Assembly (NCBI GenBank): GCA_030683995.1
Contig: JAUXPH010000045.1
Coordinates: 1 to 64,000, forward strand
From: Lutibacter sp.
Lineage (GTDB): Bacteria > Bacteroidota > Bacteroidia > Flavobacteriales > Flavobacteriaceae
Reading direction: 5' to 3'
Length of the DNA stretch: 64,000 nt
The position numbers and the translations under genes were made by a program. The notes beneath the pieces were generated by a model. It was not told the origin of the DNA and searched no databases. It worked only from the letters and a program-made list of their open reading frames with translations. Shown in pieces: positions 27,952-36,229 of the stretch. Position 1 is the first letter of the stretch. Each line of letters opens with the position of its first letter.

Positions 27952-28590
27952 ATGAAATCTTTCCATGTTTTATTCATCTTGTCTATCATTTTAATAAGTT
28001 GCCATCCGCAAGAAAAACCCATTCAGAATACCAACACCATACAACCTGATGAAATTGCAAAAAACACGACGCCTAAAGCTGAAAACAATAATCAATCTTT
28101 GGTTTTAACTTTTGATGCATTGCAATTGGTGGATCAAATTTCAGGATCTTCTGATGAATTGCCGTTTGGCACGCCACAAAATCAGCTAATTGAAATCATA
28201 AATAATACATTTCAATCAGATGCTGTAAGTATTGACGTAAATGCCGAATGCGGTGCCGGCCCTTTAAAAATGATGACTTGGAACAACGGATTAACGCTGG
28301 TTTTCCAGGAAAATAACACGAAAAGTGCCGGATCAAAAATCGATTGGTTATTTCAAGGTTGGTCAGTCGATGGCGCTAAAGATGGTGTTCAAAAGTTGAC
28401 CACAATGGCCGGCATAGGTATTGGGTCAACGCTGGATGAAATTCAAAGTGCCTATGAAATTGAAGTTCGAAAAACAAGTTTGGGATATGAATTTTCTACA
28501 GCCGCAGGTATGTACGGAATTTTAGACGGCGCAGGCAAAGATGCAAAAATCACCCATTTATGGAGTGGCGTAAGCTGTAATTTCAGGTAA
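27952..28590 (+). CDS. Small lipoprotein of unknown function
   Basis: This 212-residue protein starts at ATG 27952 with a lipoprotein signal ending ILISC, and has a polar linker to about residue 55. The mature part ends in a mixed alpha/beta-looking region (MTTMAGIGIG-like turn, STLDEIQSAYEIEVRKTSLG). The last part resembles the pattern of proteins that report a calculated index (GIGSTLDEIQSAY), seen in several secreted families of unknown role. Upstream in-frame codons from 27925 are not credible as a start. Regulatory element copy B lies directly upstream. Confidence 0.75.
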   Translation: MKSFHVLFILSIILISCHPQEKPIQNTNTIQPDEIAKNTTPKAENNNQSLVLTFDALQLVDQISGSSDELPFGTPQNQLIEIINNTFQSDAVSIDVNAECGAGPLKMMTWNNGLTLVFQENNTKSAGSKIDWLFQGWSVDGAKDGVQKLTTMAGIGIGSTLDEIQSAYEIEVRKTSLGYEFSTAAGMYGILDGAGKDAKITHLWSGVSCNFR

Positions 28591-28760
28591 AATGGTAATA
28601 ATAGATTGATGTTCTTTTAAATTATTTGTGCTTAATTCTAAAATACACAACATTTTTAATATGTTTTTGAAAGGAAAAAATTGACCAATATGGCTAAATT
28701 CTATAATTTATGGTTTTCGCAAAAATTTTATTAATTGCCGGTTAAAATGGAATAAAAAAT

Positions 28761-28838
28761 GGCTTTAGCCCAATATTTCTTGTTTTGGCTAAAGCCAATA
28801 AAACCTATCTTTCTCATACCTTTGGTTAAAACCAAAGG
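28761..28838. repeat. Intergenic palindromes with GGCTTTAGCC core
   Basis: GGCTTTAGCC at 28761-28770 pairs with GGCTAAAGCC at 28787-28796, and CCTTTGGTTAAAACCAAAGG at 28819-28838 is a second palindrome. The same GGCTTTAGCC/GGCTAAAGCC words recur in the element at 30318-30490, so this is a dispersed non-coding repeat family. The remaining sequence from 28591 to 28920 holds no gene. Confidence 0.7.
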
Positions 28839-28920
28839 CAATTGAACCAATGGTTTGCTGTTAATTTCAGCATATAGCCTTTATTTGTCGAAACTTTAAA
28901 TTTTTCTGGGTATTGAAATC

Positions 28921-28984
28921 TGTGAATGATGTAACTTTTATCAAAAGTTATGTAACATATTGATAGTAAAATTCTCCATTTTTG
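28921..28984 (+). promoter_or_regulatory. Composite promoter/activator element, copy C
   Basis: TGTGAAT (28921-28927), three bases, GTAAC (28931-28935), a second GTAAC 21 bp on (28952-28956) within ATGTAACAT, 18 bases, then CATTTTTG (28977-28984). The region between the half-sites also forms a dyad, TAACTTTT-ATC-AAAAGTTA. It lies 130 bases upstream of the 39-residue membrane peptide gene and the HPF-like gene. Confidence 0.75.
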
Positions 28985-29114
28985 TAATTTAATATTGGTA
29001 ATAAAACACAGCACATTGAATATATTTTTGATCTGCAGAAGTTGCCGCAAAAAACAGTAAATATTGAAACAATTATAAAAAACTCAATAAAATAATATCT
29101 TAACAATCAATCTT

Positions 29115-29234
29115 ATGAACACCCTATTTAAAGGCTTAATTGCCGGTTTCGGAGCAAATAAATTAGGCGGAGGCTGCATAAGCACCGTGGTCATTTTTAT
29201 TGTTATTTTCGTTTTGCTTGGGCAGTGCTCATAA
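29115..29234 (+). CDS. Small membrane peptide (39 aa)
   Basis: The ATG at 29115 opens a 39-residue frame: MNTLFKGLIAGFGANKLGGG, then a cysteine and one hydrophobic helix (TVVIFIVIFVLLG). The combination of LFKGLIAGFGA, LGGGC and a tail helix resembles small conserved peptides that I recall from flavobacterial genomes. It is probably inserted in the inner membrane. It follows regulatory element copy C and precedes the HPF-like gene by 79 bp, so it is probably the first gene of that transcript. Confidence 0.65.
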   Translation: MNTLFKGLIAGFGANKLGGGCISTVVIFIVIFVLLGQCS

Positions 29235-29313
29235 AAATTCAGAGAAAATTAATTTCAATTAACAACAATTGTGCAAATATTATTCAAAATATTTCACTAA
29301 AAAATAATCAATT

Positions 29314-29628
29314 ATGACAATTCAAATAAATTCAGACAGTAATTTAACGGTACACAAAGAATTCAGGACACAATTACAAACTCAAATTACAGAAGATTTA
29401 AGCAGATTTAGCGAACATATCACAAGGTTGGAAGTTCATCTTTCAGATGAAAACGGACATAAAGACGCACTCAATGATAAACGATGCTTGGTTGAAGCGA
29501 GACTTGAAGGAATGAAACCTATCGCCGTCACAAACATTGCAAACAACCATGAACAAGCTGTTGATGGTGCCATTGACAAGTTAATAACAACGCTCGAAAC
29601 AAAATTTGGCCGTTTGAACAATCATTAA
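29314..29628 (+). CDS. HPF/RaiA-like ribosome-associated protein
   Basis: This 104-residue protein resembles the sigma-54 modulation/S30EA ribosome hibernation family: a beta-rich N-terminus, ITRLEVHLSDENGHK and VDGAIDKLITTLETKFGRL at the end. Relatives bind the small ribosomal subunit and silence ribosomes in stationary phase. It lacks the C-terminal dimerisation domain of long HPF. Co-location with regulatory element copy C suggests stress or growth-phase control. Confidence 0.8.
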   Translation: MTIQINSDSNLTVHKEFRTQLQTQITEDLSRFSEHITRLEVHLSDENGHKDALNDKRCLVEARLEGMKPIAVTNIANNHEQAVDGAIDKLITTLETKFGRLNNH

Positions 29629-29699
29629 TAAGGTGCAATAAAGATGAGGTTTTTGTTTTCGGTTAAAAATTAGAAATATAAATATTAAAAATAATTAAG

Positions 29700-29804
29700 A
29701 TGATGGACCATAGTTATTGGGGAATGGGATATGGAATATGGATAGTTCCGCTAATCATAATTCTCATATTTGTCCTATTTTTTCGAAAAAGGTTGAATAA
29801 GTAA
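29700..29804 (+). CDS. Small membrane peptide (34 aa)
   Basis: The frame starts at ATG 29700, or 29703. It encodes MMDHSYWGMGYGIW followed by one hydrophobic helix (IVPLIIILIFVLFF) and a basic end (RKRLNK), typical of a single-pass membrane peptide with a positively charged cytoplasmic tail. It lies 71 bp after the HPF-like gene. A His/Trp/Gly-rich start before one helix is common in small Bacteroidota proteins found near stress genes. Function unknown. Confidence 0.55.
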   Translation: MMDHSYWGMGYGIWIVPLIIILIFVLFFRKRLNK

Positions 29805-29841
29805 ACCATAACGATTTAATTGAACAGAACAAAAGATAAAT

Positions 29842-30231
29842 TTATCGAATACCTGTGTCAAAATACAAATCCTGGTAGGTAATTCCAACCGCATTCACCG
29901 TAACTTCTTTAACCTGGGATTCTGCACTCATAATTGGTGCCGATTTGTCGGGTATTATTTTGTAGTTTCCCGGAGCCAGCATTACCATAAATTCCCCGGC
30001 AGCATTGGATGAAAACGATGTGATTAATTTATTTTTTAAATTATAAACGCGAAATAAAGCGCTAAATGGTGCGTCATTAACCTGACCTTCCATCTCAACC
30101 GGATTGATTGGCTCTCTGTAAACAATGCCTTCCAAACCTGTTGTAATTTCCTCTTTATTATTTTCACAAGCAGTAAGTCCAAGAAAAATCATTAGAAATA
30201 TGCCTATGTTTCTTTTAATTGTTGTTCTCAT
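29842..30231 (-). CDS. Lipoprotein with carboxypeptidase-regulatory-like domain
   Basis: This 129-residue protein has a lipoprotein signal (FLGLTAC, Cys22). It continues as a small beta-sandwich resembling CarboxypepD_reg/Cna-B-type modules: GLEGIVYREPINPVEMEGQ, NAAGEFMVMLAPGNYKIIP. It is likely anchored in the periplasm or outer membrane. It is convergent with the small-peptide gene and stands alone. Function unknown. Confidence 0.7.
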   Translation of the reverse strand: MRTTIKRNIGIFLMIFLGLTACENNKEEITTGLEGIVYREPINPVEMEGQVNDAPFSALFRVYNLKNKLITSFSSNAAGEFMVMLAPGNYKIIPDKSAPIMSAESQVKEVTVNAVGITYQDLYFDTGIR

Positions 30232-30317
30232 TTGTTAAATCTAAATTATAATATTTTAAGAATTGCCAACTTTGGTAAAGTTACAAAATTCGTCTCAAAA
30301 TAGACATTAACTATATA

Positions 30318-30490
30318 TGCGAATTAAGGCTTAGATTATGTCAATAGCCGCCTGCTTTAGCGGGCGGGAAAATGTTAAATTTCAAATTGGCTTTAGCCAA
30401 AATAATAAAAATGTTTTGGCTAAAGCCTTCAATACGAACATATTTTAATCCGTAGGCTAAAGCCAACGGCTATTTAACCCTTAATTCGCA
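30318..30490. repeat. MITE-like element with terminal inverted repeats
   Basis: TGCGAATTAAGG at 30318-30329 is exactly inverted at 30479-30490, and flanking TATATA stretches extend the symmetry. Inside lie nested palindromes: a TAGCCG...CGGGCGG hairpin (about 30346-30367), TTGGCTTTAGCCAA (30387-30400), GGCTAAAGCC (30418-30427) and a second GGCTAAAGCC around 30455-30464. The element encodes nothing and looks like a non-autonomous mobile or REP-type structure. Confidence 0.7.
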
Positions 30491-30632
30491 TTATATATGC
30501 ATTTTAAATGCAATTTAAAATCTCAAAAGATTATCAGATAGTTTTTAGGTTACTTTAAAGATTATTATTTTCAAAATATGGTAAAATTTGATTAATTTCA
30601 ACAAAAAATATTTACACACAAAATATATTGAA

Positions 30633-31652
30633 ATGAGTAAACTATTTGGCGGATCCGGCAAAAAAAATTATCAGGCAGAAAAAACAAGATATCAGAAAAT
30701 GAATTACAGGCGCTGCGGAAACAGCGGCTTGTTGCTCCCTGAAATTTCTTTGGGTTTGTGGCATAATTTCGGATTTTCGGATGACTTTGAAAATTCGAGA
30801 AATTTATTGAAATGCGCTTTTGACAACGGAATTACGCACTTCGATTTGGCCAACAATTACGGTCCTCCTTACGGCGCTGCAGAATCCACTTTTGGCACCA
30901 TTTTAAAAAAAGATTTTAAACCGTATAGAGATGAACTTCTTATTTCCACCAAAGCCGGCTGGGATATGTGGCCCGGACCTTATGGAAATTTCGGTTCCAG
31001 AAAATATTTGATTTCAAGCTTGGACCAAAGTCTGCAAAGAATGGGTCTTGACTATGTCGATATTTTTTACCATCACCGACCAGATCCGGAAACACCGATG
31101 GAAGAAACTATGGGAGCGCTCAATCATATTGTTAGGCAAGGCAAAGCACTTTACGTTGGGATTTCTCAATACAATACAGAAGATACGATAAAAGCGACTA
31201 AAATTTTGAAGGATTTAGGAACTCCTTGTTTAATTCACCAACCCAAATACAATATGATGGACCGTTGGGTTGAAAACGGACTTTTAGACGTGTTGGAAAA
31301 TGAAGGTGTTGGCGCCATCGCTTTTTCGCCGCTGCAACAAGGAATTTTAACCGATAAATATTTAGCCGGTTTTCCTGAAAATTCAAGAGCCGTAAAAGAT
31401 GGGCGTTATTTAAAAACGGATCAAATTGACAAAGACCTAATTTCAAGAGTGAACCAACTAAATGAAATTGCGATTTCCAGAGGACAAAGTTTGGCGCAAA
31501 TGGCGATTGCCTGGTTGTTGAAAGACAAAAGAATCACCTCAGTTTTGGTTGGTGCCAGCAGATCCGAACAATTGCTGGACAGTTTAAAAGCATTGGGAAA
31601 TTTAGAATTCTCAGAAGAAATCCTTAAAAAAATTGAAAATGTGCTGAAATAG
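30633..31652 (+). CDS. Aldo/keto reductase (YghZ/Gpr-like)
   Basis: This 339-residue barrel enzyme is NADPH-dependent and resembles L-glyceraldehyde-3-phosphate reductase/AKR14-type proteins: MNYRRCGNSGLLLPEISLGLW, FDLANNYGPPYGAAE, YVDIFYHHRPDPETPMEET and VLVGASRSEQL. The tetrad Asp, Tyr, Lys, His is present in the expected segments. I start at ATG 30633, because the frame from 30588 lacks a good start and the family usually begins near here. It probably detoxifies aldehydes such as methylglyoxal. Confidence 0.9.
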   Translation: MSKLFGGSGKKNYQAEKTRYQKMNYRRCGNSGLLLPEISLGLWHNFGFSDDFENSRNLLKCAFDNGITHFDLANNYGPPYGAAESTFGTILKKDFKPYRDELLISTKAGWDMWPGPYGNFGSRKYLISSLDQSLQRMGLDYVDIFYHHRPDPETPMEETMGALNHIVRQGKALYVGISQYNTEDTIKATKILKDLGTPCLIHQPKYNMMDRWVENGLLDVLENEGVGAIAFSPLQQGILTDKYLAGFPENSRAVKDGRYLKTDQIDKDLISRVNQLNEIAISRGQSLAQMAIAWLLKDKRITSVLVGASRSEQLLDSLKALGNLEFSEEILKKIENVLK

Positions 31653-31798
31653 ATTTTCCCAAGGTTTCTTTTATTTATAAACCCCATAATTCAAAGATTA
31701 GTTTTTATAAATAAAATTGGCATTACTGTTTTTCAACCAAAAATGGTCATTTAAATTAATTTAAAGTTGTATAAAGTACATTAAACTATAAAAATTTA

Positions 31799-31806
31799 TA
31801 GTTTTG
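31799..31806 (+). promoter_or_regulatory. Putative -7 element for the SulP gene
   Basis: TAGTTTTG matches TAnnTTTG and ends 30 bases before ATG 31837. It overlaps a small dyad, AACTATAAAAATTTATAGTT (31784-31803). Confidence 0.5.
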
Positions 31807-31836
31807 CACATATTCTTATTGAATACAAATCATAAA

Positions 31837-33480
31837 ATGGAAAAAATTTTTAGACCGAAGTTTTTTAGCCTGCTAAAAACCGGGTTTACAAAAAAACAAC
31901 TTACATCAGATCTTTTTGCTGGAGTTGTGGTTGGTATTGTTGCTTTACCTCTTGCCATTGCATTTGCGGTTGCATCGGGTGTTTCTCCTGAAAAAGGACT
32001 TATTACTGCTGTTATCGCTGGTTTTTTAATTGCGCTATTGGGTGGCAGCCGCGTTCAAATTGGCGGCCCAACCGGTGCGTTTATTATTATTTTATATGGC
32101 ATTGTTGAAAAATACGGCATAGATGGCCTTATTATTTCATCAGTAATGGCTGGTATGATGTTGGTTGCTTTCGGATTGTTAAAATTGGGTTCTTTGTTGA
32201 AATATTTTCCGCATTCATTGGTGGTTGGATTCACAAGCGGAATTGCGGTGGTTATTTTTTCAACCCAAGTGAGAGACGCGCTTGGTTTGGACATTGCCAA
32301 AGTTCCTTCCGATTTTATTGAGAAATGGAAAGTGTTTTACAATCACATCGACCAAATTAACTATTATGCACTTGTTGTCACTTTGGTTACCATAGGAATT
32401 ATTTTGCTGTTCAGCAAGTTAAAAACAAAAGTGCCCGGGTCTTTTTTTGCCATTATTGGAATGACAGCCATTGTTCAACTGTTCGATTTGCCTGTTACCA
32501 CCATCGAATCATTTTTTGGGGATATTCCTGCAAAATTCGATTTTGTAATTCCCAATTTTCAATTCGATAATTTTTCAATGTATTTACAGCCGGCATTAAC
32601 CATCGCCTTATTGGGAGCTATAGAATCGTTGCTTTCTGCAGTTGTTGCCGATGGAATGATTGGAGGAAATCACCGATCCAATACCGAATTAATTGCCCAA
32701 GGAATTGCAAATATCGTTACGCCATTTTTTGGAGGCATACCTGCAACAGGCGCAATTGCCCGTACTGCGACAAACGTAAAAAATGGAGGAAGAACTCCTG
32801 TGGCAGGTATTATACATTCCGTTACCTTATTATTAATAATGTTATTTTTTGGACAGTGGGCAAAATTAATTCCAATGTCTGTTTTGGCCGGGGTGCTAAT
32901 TATAGTTGCTTACAATATGAGTGAATGGCGTTCCTTTATTTCAATATTGCATAGCTCTTCATTTGATATTATTATTCTATTCTCTACATTTCTTCTTACG
33001 GTATTTGTGGATTTAACGGTTGCAATTGAAATTGGCATTGTATTGTCCGCATTGTTATTTATGAGAAGAATGTCTAAACTCGGAACTACTTTAGCCGATG
33101 ATATTGACACGGACCTAATATCCGATTACTCCGATTTACCAAAAGATTTTTCAGTTTATGAAATTAGCGGCCCTTTGTTTTTTGCTTCAGCCAAACAATA
33201 TACCGAAGTCATTAAAATATTGGGATTGTCAAGTAAAATACTCATTATACGAATGCGTCACGTGCCATTTGTGGATGCCACTGCCATTCATAATTTCTTG
33301 GAGGTTTTAAAAATATTAAAAGAATCGTCAAAAGTGACAATCATATTGTCAGGTGTTCGGGAAACGGTTTACAACGAATTGAAAAAAAGTGACATTGTTA
33401 ACATCATCAGTCCGGATCAAATATTTGACACTTTTAAAGATGCTTTAGATTACGCTAAAAAAACATATCATACTAAATAA
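31837..33480 (+). CDS. SulP family anion transporter with STAS domain
   Basis: This 547-residue protein has the SulP core of about 10-14 helices (DLFAGVVVGIVALPLAIAFA, GGSRVQIGGPTGAF, NTELIAQGIANI followed by FGGIPATGAIARTATNV). A cytoplasmic C-terminal STAS domain is at about 440-545 (FVDATAIHNFLEVL). SulP proteins move sulfate, bicarbonate, or other anions with Na+ or H+. No carbonic anhydrase gene is adjacent, so the substrate is open. The start is ATG 31837, where the protein begins MEKIFRPKFF; the frame upstream to 31804 lies at the promoter. Confidence 0.92.
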   Translation: MEKIFRPKFFSLLKTGFTKKQLTSDLFAGVVVGIVALPLAIAFAVASGVSPEKGLITAVIAGFLIALLGGSRVQIGGPTGAFIIILYGIVEKYGIDGLIISSVMAGMMLVAFGLLKLGSLLKYFPHSLVVGFTSGIAVVIFSTQVRDALGLDIAKVPSDFIEKWKVFYNHIDQINYYALVVTLVTIGIILLFSKLKTKVPGSFFAIIGMTAIVQLFDLPVTTIESFFGDIPAKFDFVIPNFQFDNFSMYLQPALTIALLGAIESLLSAVVADGMIGGNHRSNTELIAQGIANIVTPFFGGIPATGAIARTATNVKNGGRTPVAGIIHSVTLLLIMLFFGQWAKLIPMSVLAGVLIIVAYNMSEWRSFISILHSSSFDIIILFSTFLLTVFVDLTVAIEIGIVLSALLFMRRMSKLGTTLADDIDTDLISDYSDLPKDFSVYEISGPLFFASAKQYTEVIKILGLSSKILIIRMRHVPFVDATAIHNFLEVLKILKESSKVTIILSGVRETVYNELKKSDIVNIISPDQIFDTFKDALDYAKKTYHTK

Positions 33481-33504
33481 ATTTAAACTTACAAACGGAA
33501 AGAA

Positions 33505-34272
33505 TTATGTTTGTAAAACCAACCCGTCATAAGACAAAAACATATTTTTTGGAAGCGGTTTTTCGACTTCTGAATGAAATCCCAAACGAACGCTGATGTG
33601 CGTAAAATAAGTTTTTTTGGCTTTTAATTCCTGGCTTAAGGCAATTGCTTCGGCCAAATTTAAATGTGTGGGATGGGTTTCAAGACGGAGCGCATTGATA
33701 ATTAAAATGTCCAAATTCTGCAATTTTAATTTTTCTTCCGCTGAAATGGCTTTAACATCGGTTAAATAGGCAATATTGTGAAACCTGAACCCGAAGATAT
33801 TAATATCGCCGTGGGAAACTTCAATGGGGATCACCTTTAAATTTTGGATAAAAAAGGGTTCGTTTTTAATCTCATTTTGCTGCACGCTGGGTGCGCCAAT
33901 ATATTTATCTTCCTCATTAAAAATATAATCGAAACGCCTCGCCAAATTGACTAAAACATCCATTTTTGCATAGATGGGAACCGCGCCAAGTTGCGCGCTG
34001 AACGGACGCAAATCGTCCAACCCAGCCGTATGGTCTGAATGAATGTGCGTAAACAGCACGCCGTTAATTTTTGTGACATTGGCCCGCAACATCTGATATC
34101 GAAAATCCGGACCGCAGTCTACTACATAAGTAAAATAATCCCATTCAACCAAAATGGAAACACGCAAACGCTTATCGCGCTTATCGGTCGATAAACATAC
34201 CGGGTGCTTGCTGCCTATAACCGGAATTCCCTGTGAAGTTCCTGTGCCTAAAAAAGTGATTTTAATGTGCAA
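33505..34272 (-). CDS. MBL-fold metallo-hydrolase (PhnP-like)
   Basis: This 255-residue protein belongs to the metallo-beta-lactamase fold: FLGTGTSQGIPVIG at the N-terminus and the metal motif THIHSDHTAG with His76, His78, Asp80 and His81. A further His in VSHGDI and FTHIS near the end would complete the dinuclear site. Relatives include PhnP-type phosphodiesterases and lipoate/octanoate-associated hydrolases. It is convergent with the SulP gene, 24 bp apart. Confidence 0.88.
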   Translation of the reverse strand: MHIKITFLGTGTSQGIPVIGSKHPVCLSTDKRDKRLRVSILVEWDYFTYVVDCGPDFRYQMLRANVTKINGVLFTHIHSDHTAGLDDLRPFSAQLGAVPIYAKMDVLVNLARRFDYIFNEEDKYIGAPSVQQNEIKNEPFFIQNLKVIPIEVSHGDINIFGFRFHNIAYLTDVKAISAEEKLKLQNLDILIINALRLETHPTHLNLAEAIALSQELKAKKTYFTHISVRLGFHSEVEKPLPKNMFLSYDGLVLQT

Positions 34273-34561
34273 TCTATGCTGTTTTAAATTTTCTTAATCC
34301 ATCAAATATTGTGTAAAATTAGGTAAACATTATTGAATGATTGTCATAGCTTTTAACTTTCTCAATGATGCAGATCTTAAAAAAAGCAAAGCTTGAAATT
34401 TTTAAGCCTATTTTTAACTTTATAATTGCAAAACAAAAATTTGAAGGATTTTTAAGATCATATAACGTGATTTTTGCGATATTTATCAGTATAAATTCAA
34501 AAAAAAGGGAAATTCACTAAATTTGTGATTGTTATCGATTTATATAATTGAAATATTTCAG
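34273..34561. other. Intergenic stretch between MBL gene and pnt operon
   Basis: No gene is supported. It contains another TAnnTTTG match (TAAATTTG at 34518-34525) that could be a second, upstream promoter for the pnt operon. Confidence 0.45.
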
Positions 34562-34569
34562 TACCTTTG
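34562..34569 (+). promoter_or_regulatory. Putative -7 element for the pnt operon
   Basis: TACCTTTG is an excellent TAnnTTTG match, followed by C, 25 bases before ATG 34595. TTG at 34548-34550 is closer (11 bases) than a normal -33 element. Confidence 0.6.
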
Positions 34570-34594
34570 CCACTTATATTTAAAAGGCAAAAAA

Positions 34595-34807
34595 ATGATA
34601 AAATTTCAAGCGGCGACACTTTATTTTAATGGCGTTTTCACTGTTATTTGTGTTATTTTTTCAATGCTTTTCGCTGATGGTAAATTTATAGGATACGAAA
34701 CTGGCCTCTTGGCTGGTTTTCTTTTTTTAATACGTTTTCCATTCTTATTTCAAATGAATAAATTTAATATTCCATATAATACACACAATAAAACCTTACA
34801 TATATGA
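34595..34807 (+). CDS. Small membrane protein leading the pnt operon
   Basis: A 70-residue protein begins at ATG 34595 (MIKFQAATLYFNGVFTVICV) and has two hydrophobic segments (about 10-28 and 33-50). Its stop overlaps the next gene in ATGA at 34804-34807, which suggests translational coupling with the transhydrogenase alpha subunit. It is a real small gene by position and composition. It could be an assembly factor or a leader peptide. I do not recognise the family. Confidence 0.6.
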   Translation: MIKFQAATLYFNGVFTVICVIFSMLFADGKFIGYETGLLAGFLFLIRFPFLFQMNKFNIPYNTHNKTLHI

Positions 34808-35904
34808 AAATAGGCGTTTTAAAAGAAACACAAAAAGGAGAAAACCGGGTAGCGATTTCGCCCAATATTGCCAAACTGCTCGTTGAAAAAGGGTTTGAGC
34901 TTTTGGTTGAAGAAGATGCAGGCGTAGCTTCGTCATTTAAAAACTCAGATTATGAAGCTGTTGGTGCTTCCATAAAAAATAGCAATGAGGTTTTTAAAGA
35001 ATCTACTATTCTGATAAAAATCAATCCGTTTACGGAAGAAGATTTAAAATTGGTTCAAAAAGGACAAATTTTAATGAGCCAGTTGTACTACTTGTCAAAT
35101 CCTGAACTGATTAAAGCAATCGCAGAAACAGGCGCAACCGCATTTTCTATGGATGCTATGCCGCGTATTTCAAGAGCGCAGGATATGGACGTTTTAAGTT
35201 CACAAAGCAACTTGGCCGGTTATAAAGCGGTGATTGTAGGCGCCAATGAAATGACCAGAATATTTCCGTTGATGATGACTGCCGCAGGAACCATAATTCC
35301 ATCAAAAGTATTGATTTACGGAATTGGCGTTGCCGGTTTACAGGCAATTGCAACCGCAAAACGTTTGGGCGCTGTGGTGATGGCTACGGATATTAGAACG
35401 GAAACCAAAGAACAAGCCGAATCACTGGGAGCAAAATTTATTTCAGTGGACAATACCGGGGAACAATCTGAAGGCGGATACGCCAAAGAAGCCTCTGAAG
35501 ATTACGCACGCCGACAAAAAGAAGCCGTAAACAAATCGTTATTTGAAGCCGATTTGGTAATTACCACCGCAATGGTTCCAGGACGAAAAGCACCTGTTTT
35601 GATTACAGAAGATCAGGTGAAACAAATGAAAAATGGCGCAGTAATCATTGATTTGGCTGCTGCACAAGGCGGAAATGTTGAGATCAGCGAAATGGATAAA
35701 ACGGTGCTAAAACACGGCGTAAAAATTATTGGATCAACGATGGCTCCGGTAAGCGTTTCAACAAATGCCAGCGAATTGTACGCAAAAAATATGTATAATT
35801 TCTTAATGCATTTAACGGCAGACAATCAGTTTAAATGGGAATTGGAAGAAGAAATTACCGACGGCACTTTAATTGTGCATGAAGGGAAAATTAGAAAAAA
35901 CTAA
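34804..35904 (+). CDS. pntA: NAD(P) transhydrogenase alpha subunit, NAD-binding part
   Basis: This 366-residue soluble domain I of proton-translocating transhydrogenase binds NADH. Visible features are MKIGVLKETQKGENRVAISP, the RAQDMDVLSSQSNLAGYKAV mobile region, the Rossmann YGIGVAGLQAIATAKRLGAVV and the VITTAMVPGRKAPVLI segment. It is encoded separately from the membrane part, the split form common in Bacteroidota. The three pnt genes form a tight operon that uses proton motive force to make NADPH. Confidence 0.95.
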   Translation: MKIGVLKETQKGENRVAISPNIAKLLVEKGFELLVEEDAGVASSFKNSDYEAVGASIKNSNEVFKESTILIKINPFTEEDLKLVQKGQILMSQLYYLSNPELIKAIAETGATAFSMDAMPRISRAQDMDVLSSQSNLAGYKAVIVGANEMTRIFPLMMTAAGTIIPSKVLIYGIGVAGLQAIATAKRLGAVVMATDIRTETKEQAESLGAKFISVDNTGEQSEGGYAKEASEDYARRQKEAVNKSLFEADLVITTAMVPGRKAPVLITEDQVKQMKNGAVIIDLAAAQGGNVEISEMDKTVLKHGVKIIGSTMAPVSVSTNASELYAKNMYNFLMHLTADNQFKWELEEEITDGTLIVHEGKIRKN

Positions 35905-35920
35905 AAAAATTATATAAATC

Positions 35921-36229
35921 ATGAATGAATTAGTAGAATTTATCAGCAATAATCTTCAATTATTATATATCCTAATTTTAGCGATATTTATTGGTGTTGA
36001 GTTAATTAAAAATGTTCCTTCTGTACTTCACACTCCTTTAATGTCGGGAGCAAACGCCTTAAGCGGCGTTGTAATTGTTGGGGCATTATTGGTTATGTTA
36101 CAAGCCAAACCAGATGATTTCTTGTCGTTGGGATTGGGATTTGTTGCAGTAATATTGGGAATTTTAAATGTGGTTGGTGGTTTTGTTGTTACCGACCGTA
36201 TGTTACAAATGTTTAAAAAGAAAAAATAA
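35921..36229 (+). CDS. NAD(P) transhydrogenase alpha subunit, membrane part
   Basis: This 102-residue protein has four hydrophobic segments, with LMSGANALSGVVIVGA and LGILNVVGGFVVTDRML typical of the C-terminal membrane domain of PntA, often named PntAB or PntA2. It lies 16 bp after the NAD-binding subunit, and its stop shares one base with the pntB start at 36229. Confidence 0.93.
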   Translation: MNELVEFISNNLQLLYILILAIFIGVELIKNVPSVLHTPLMSGANALSGVVIVGALLVMLQAKPDDFLSLGLGFVAVILGILNVVGGFVVTDRMLQMFKKKK

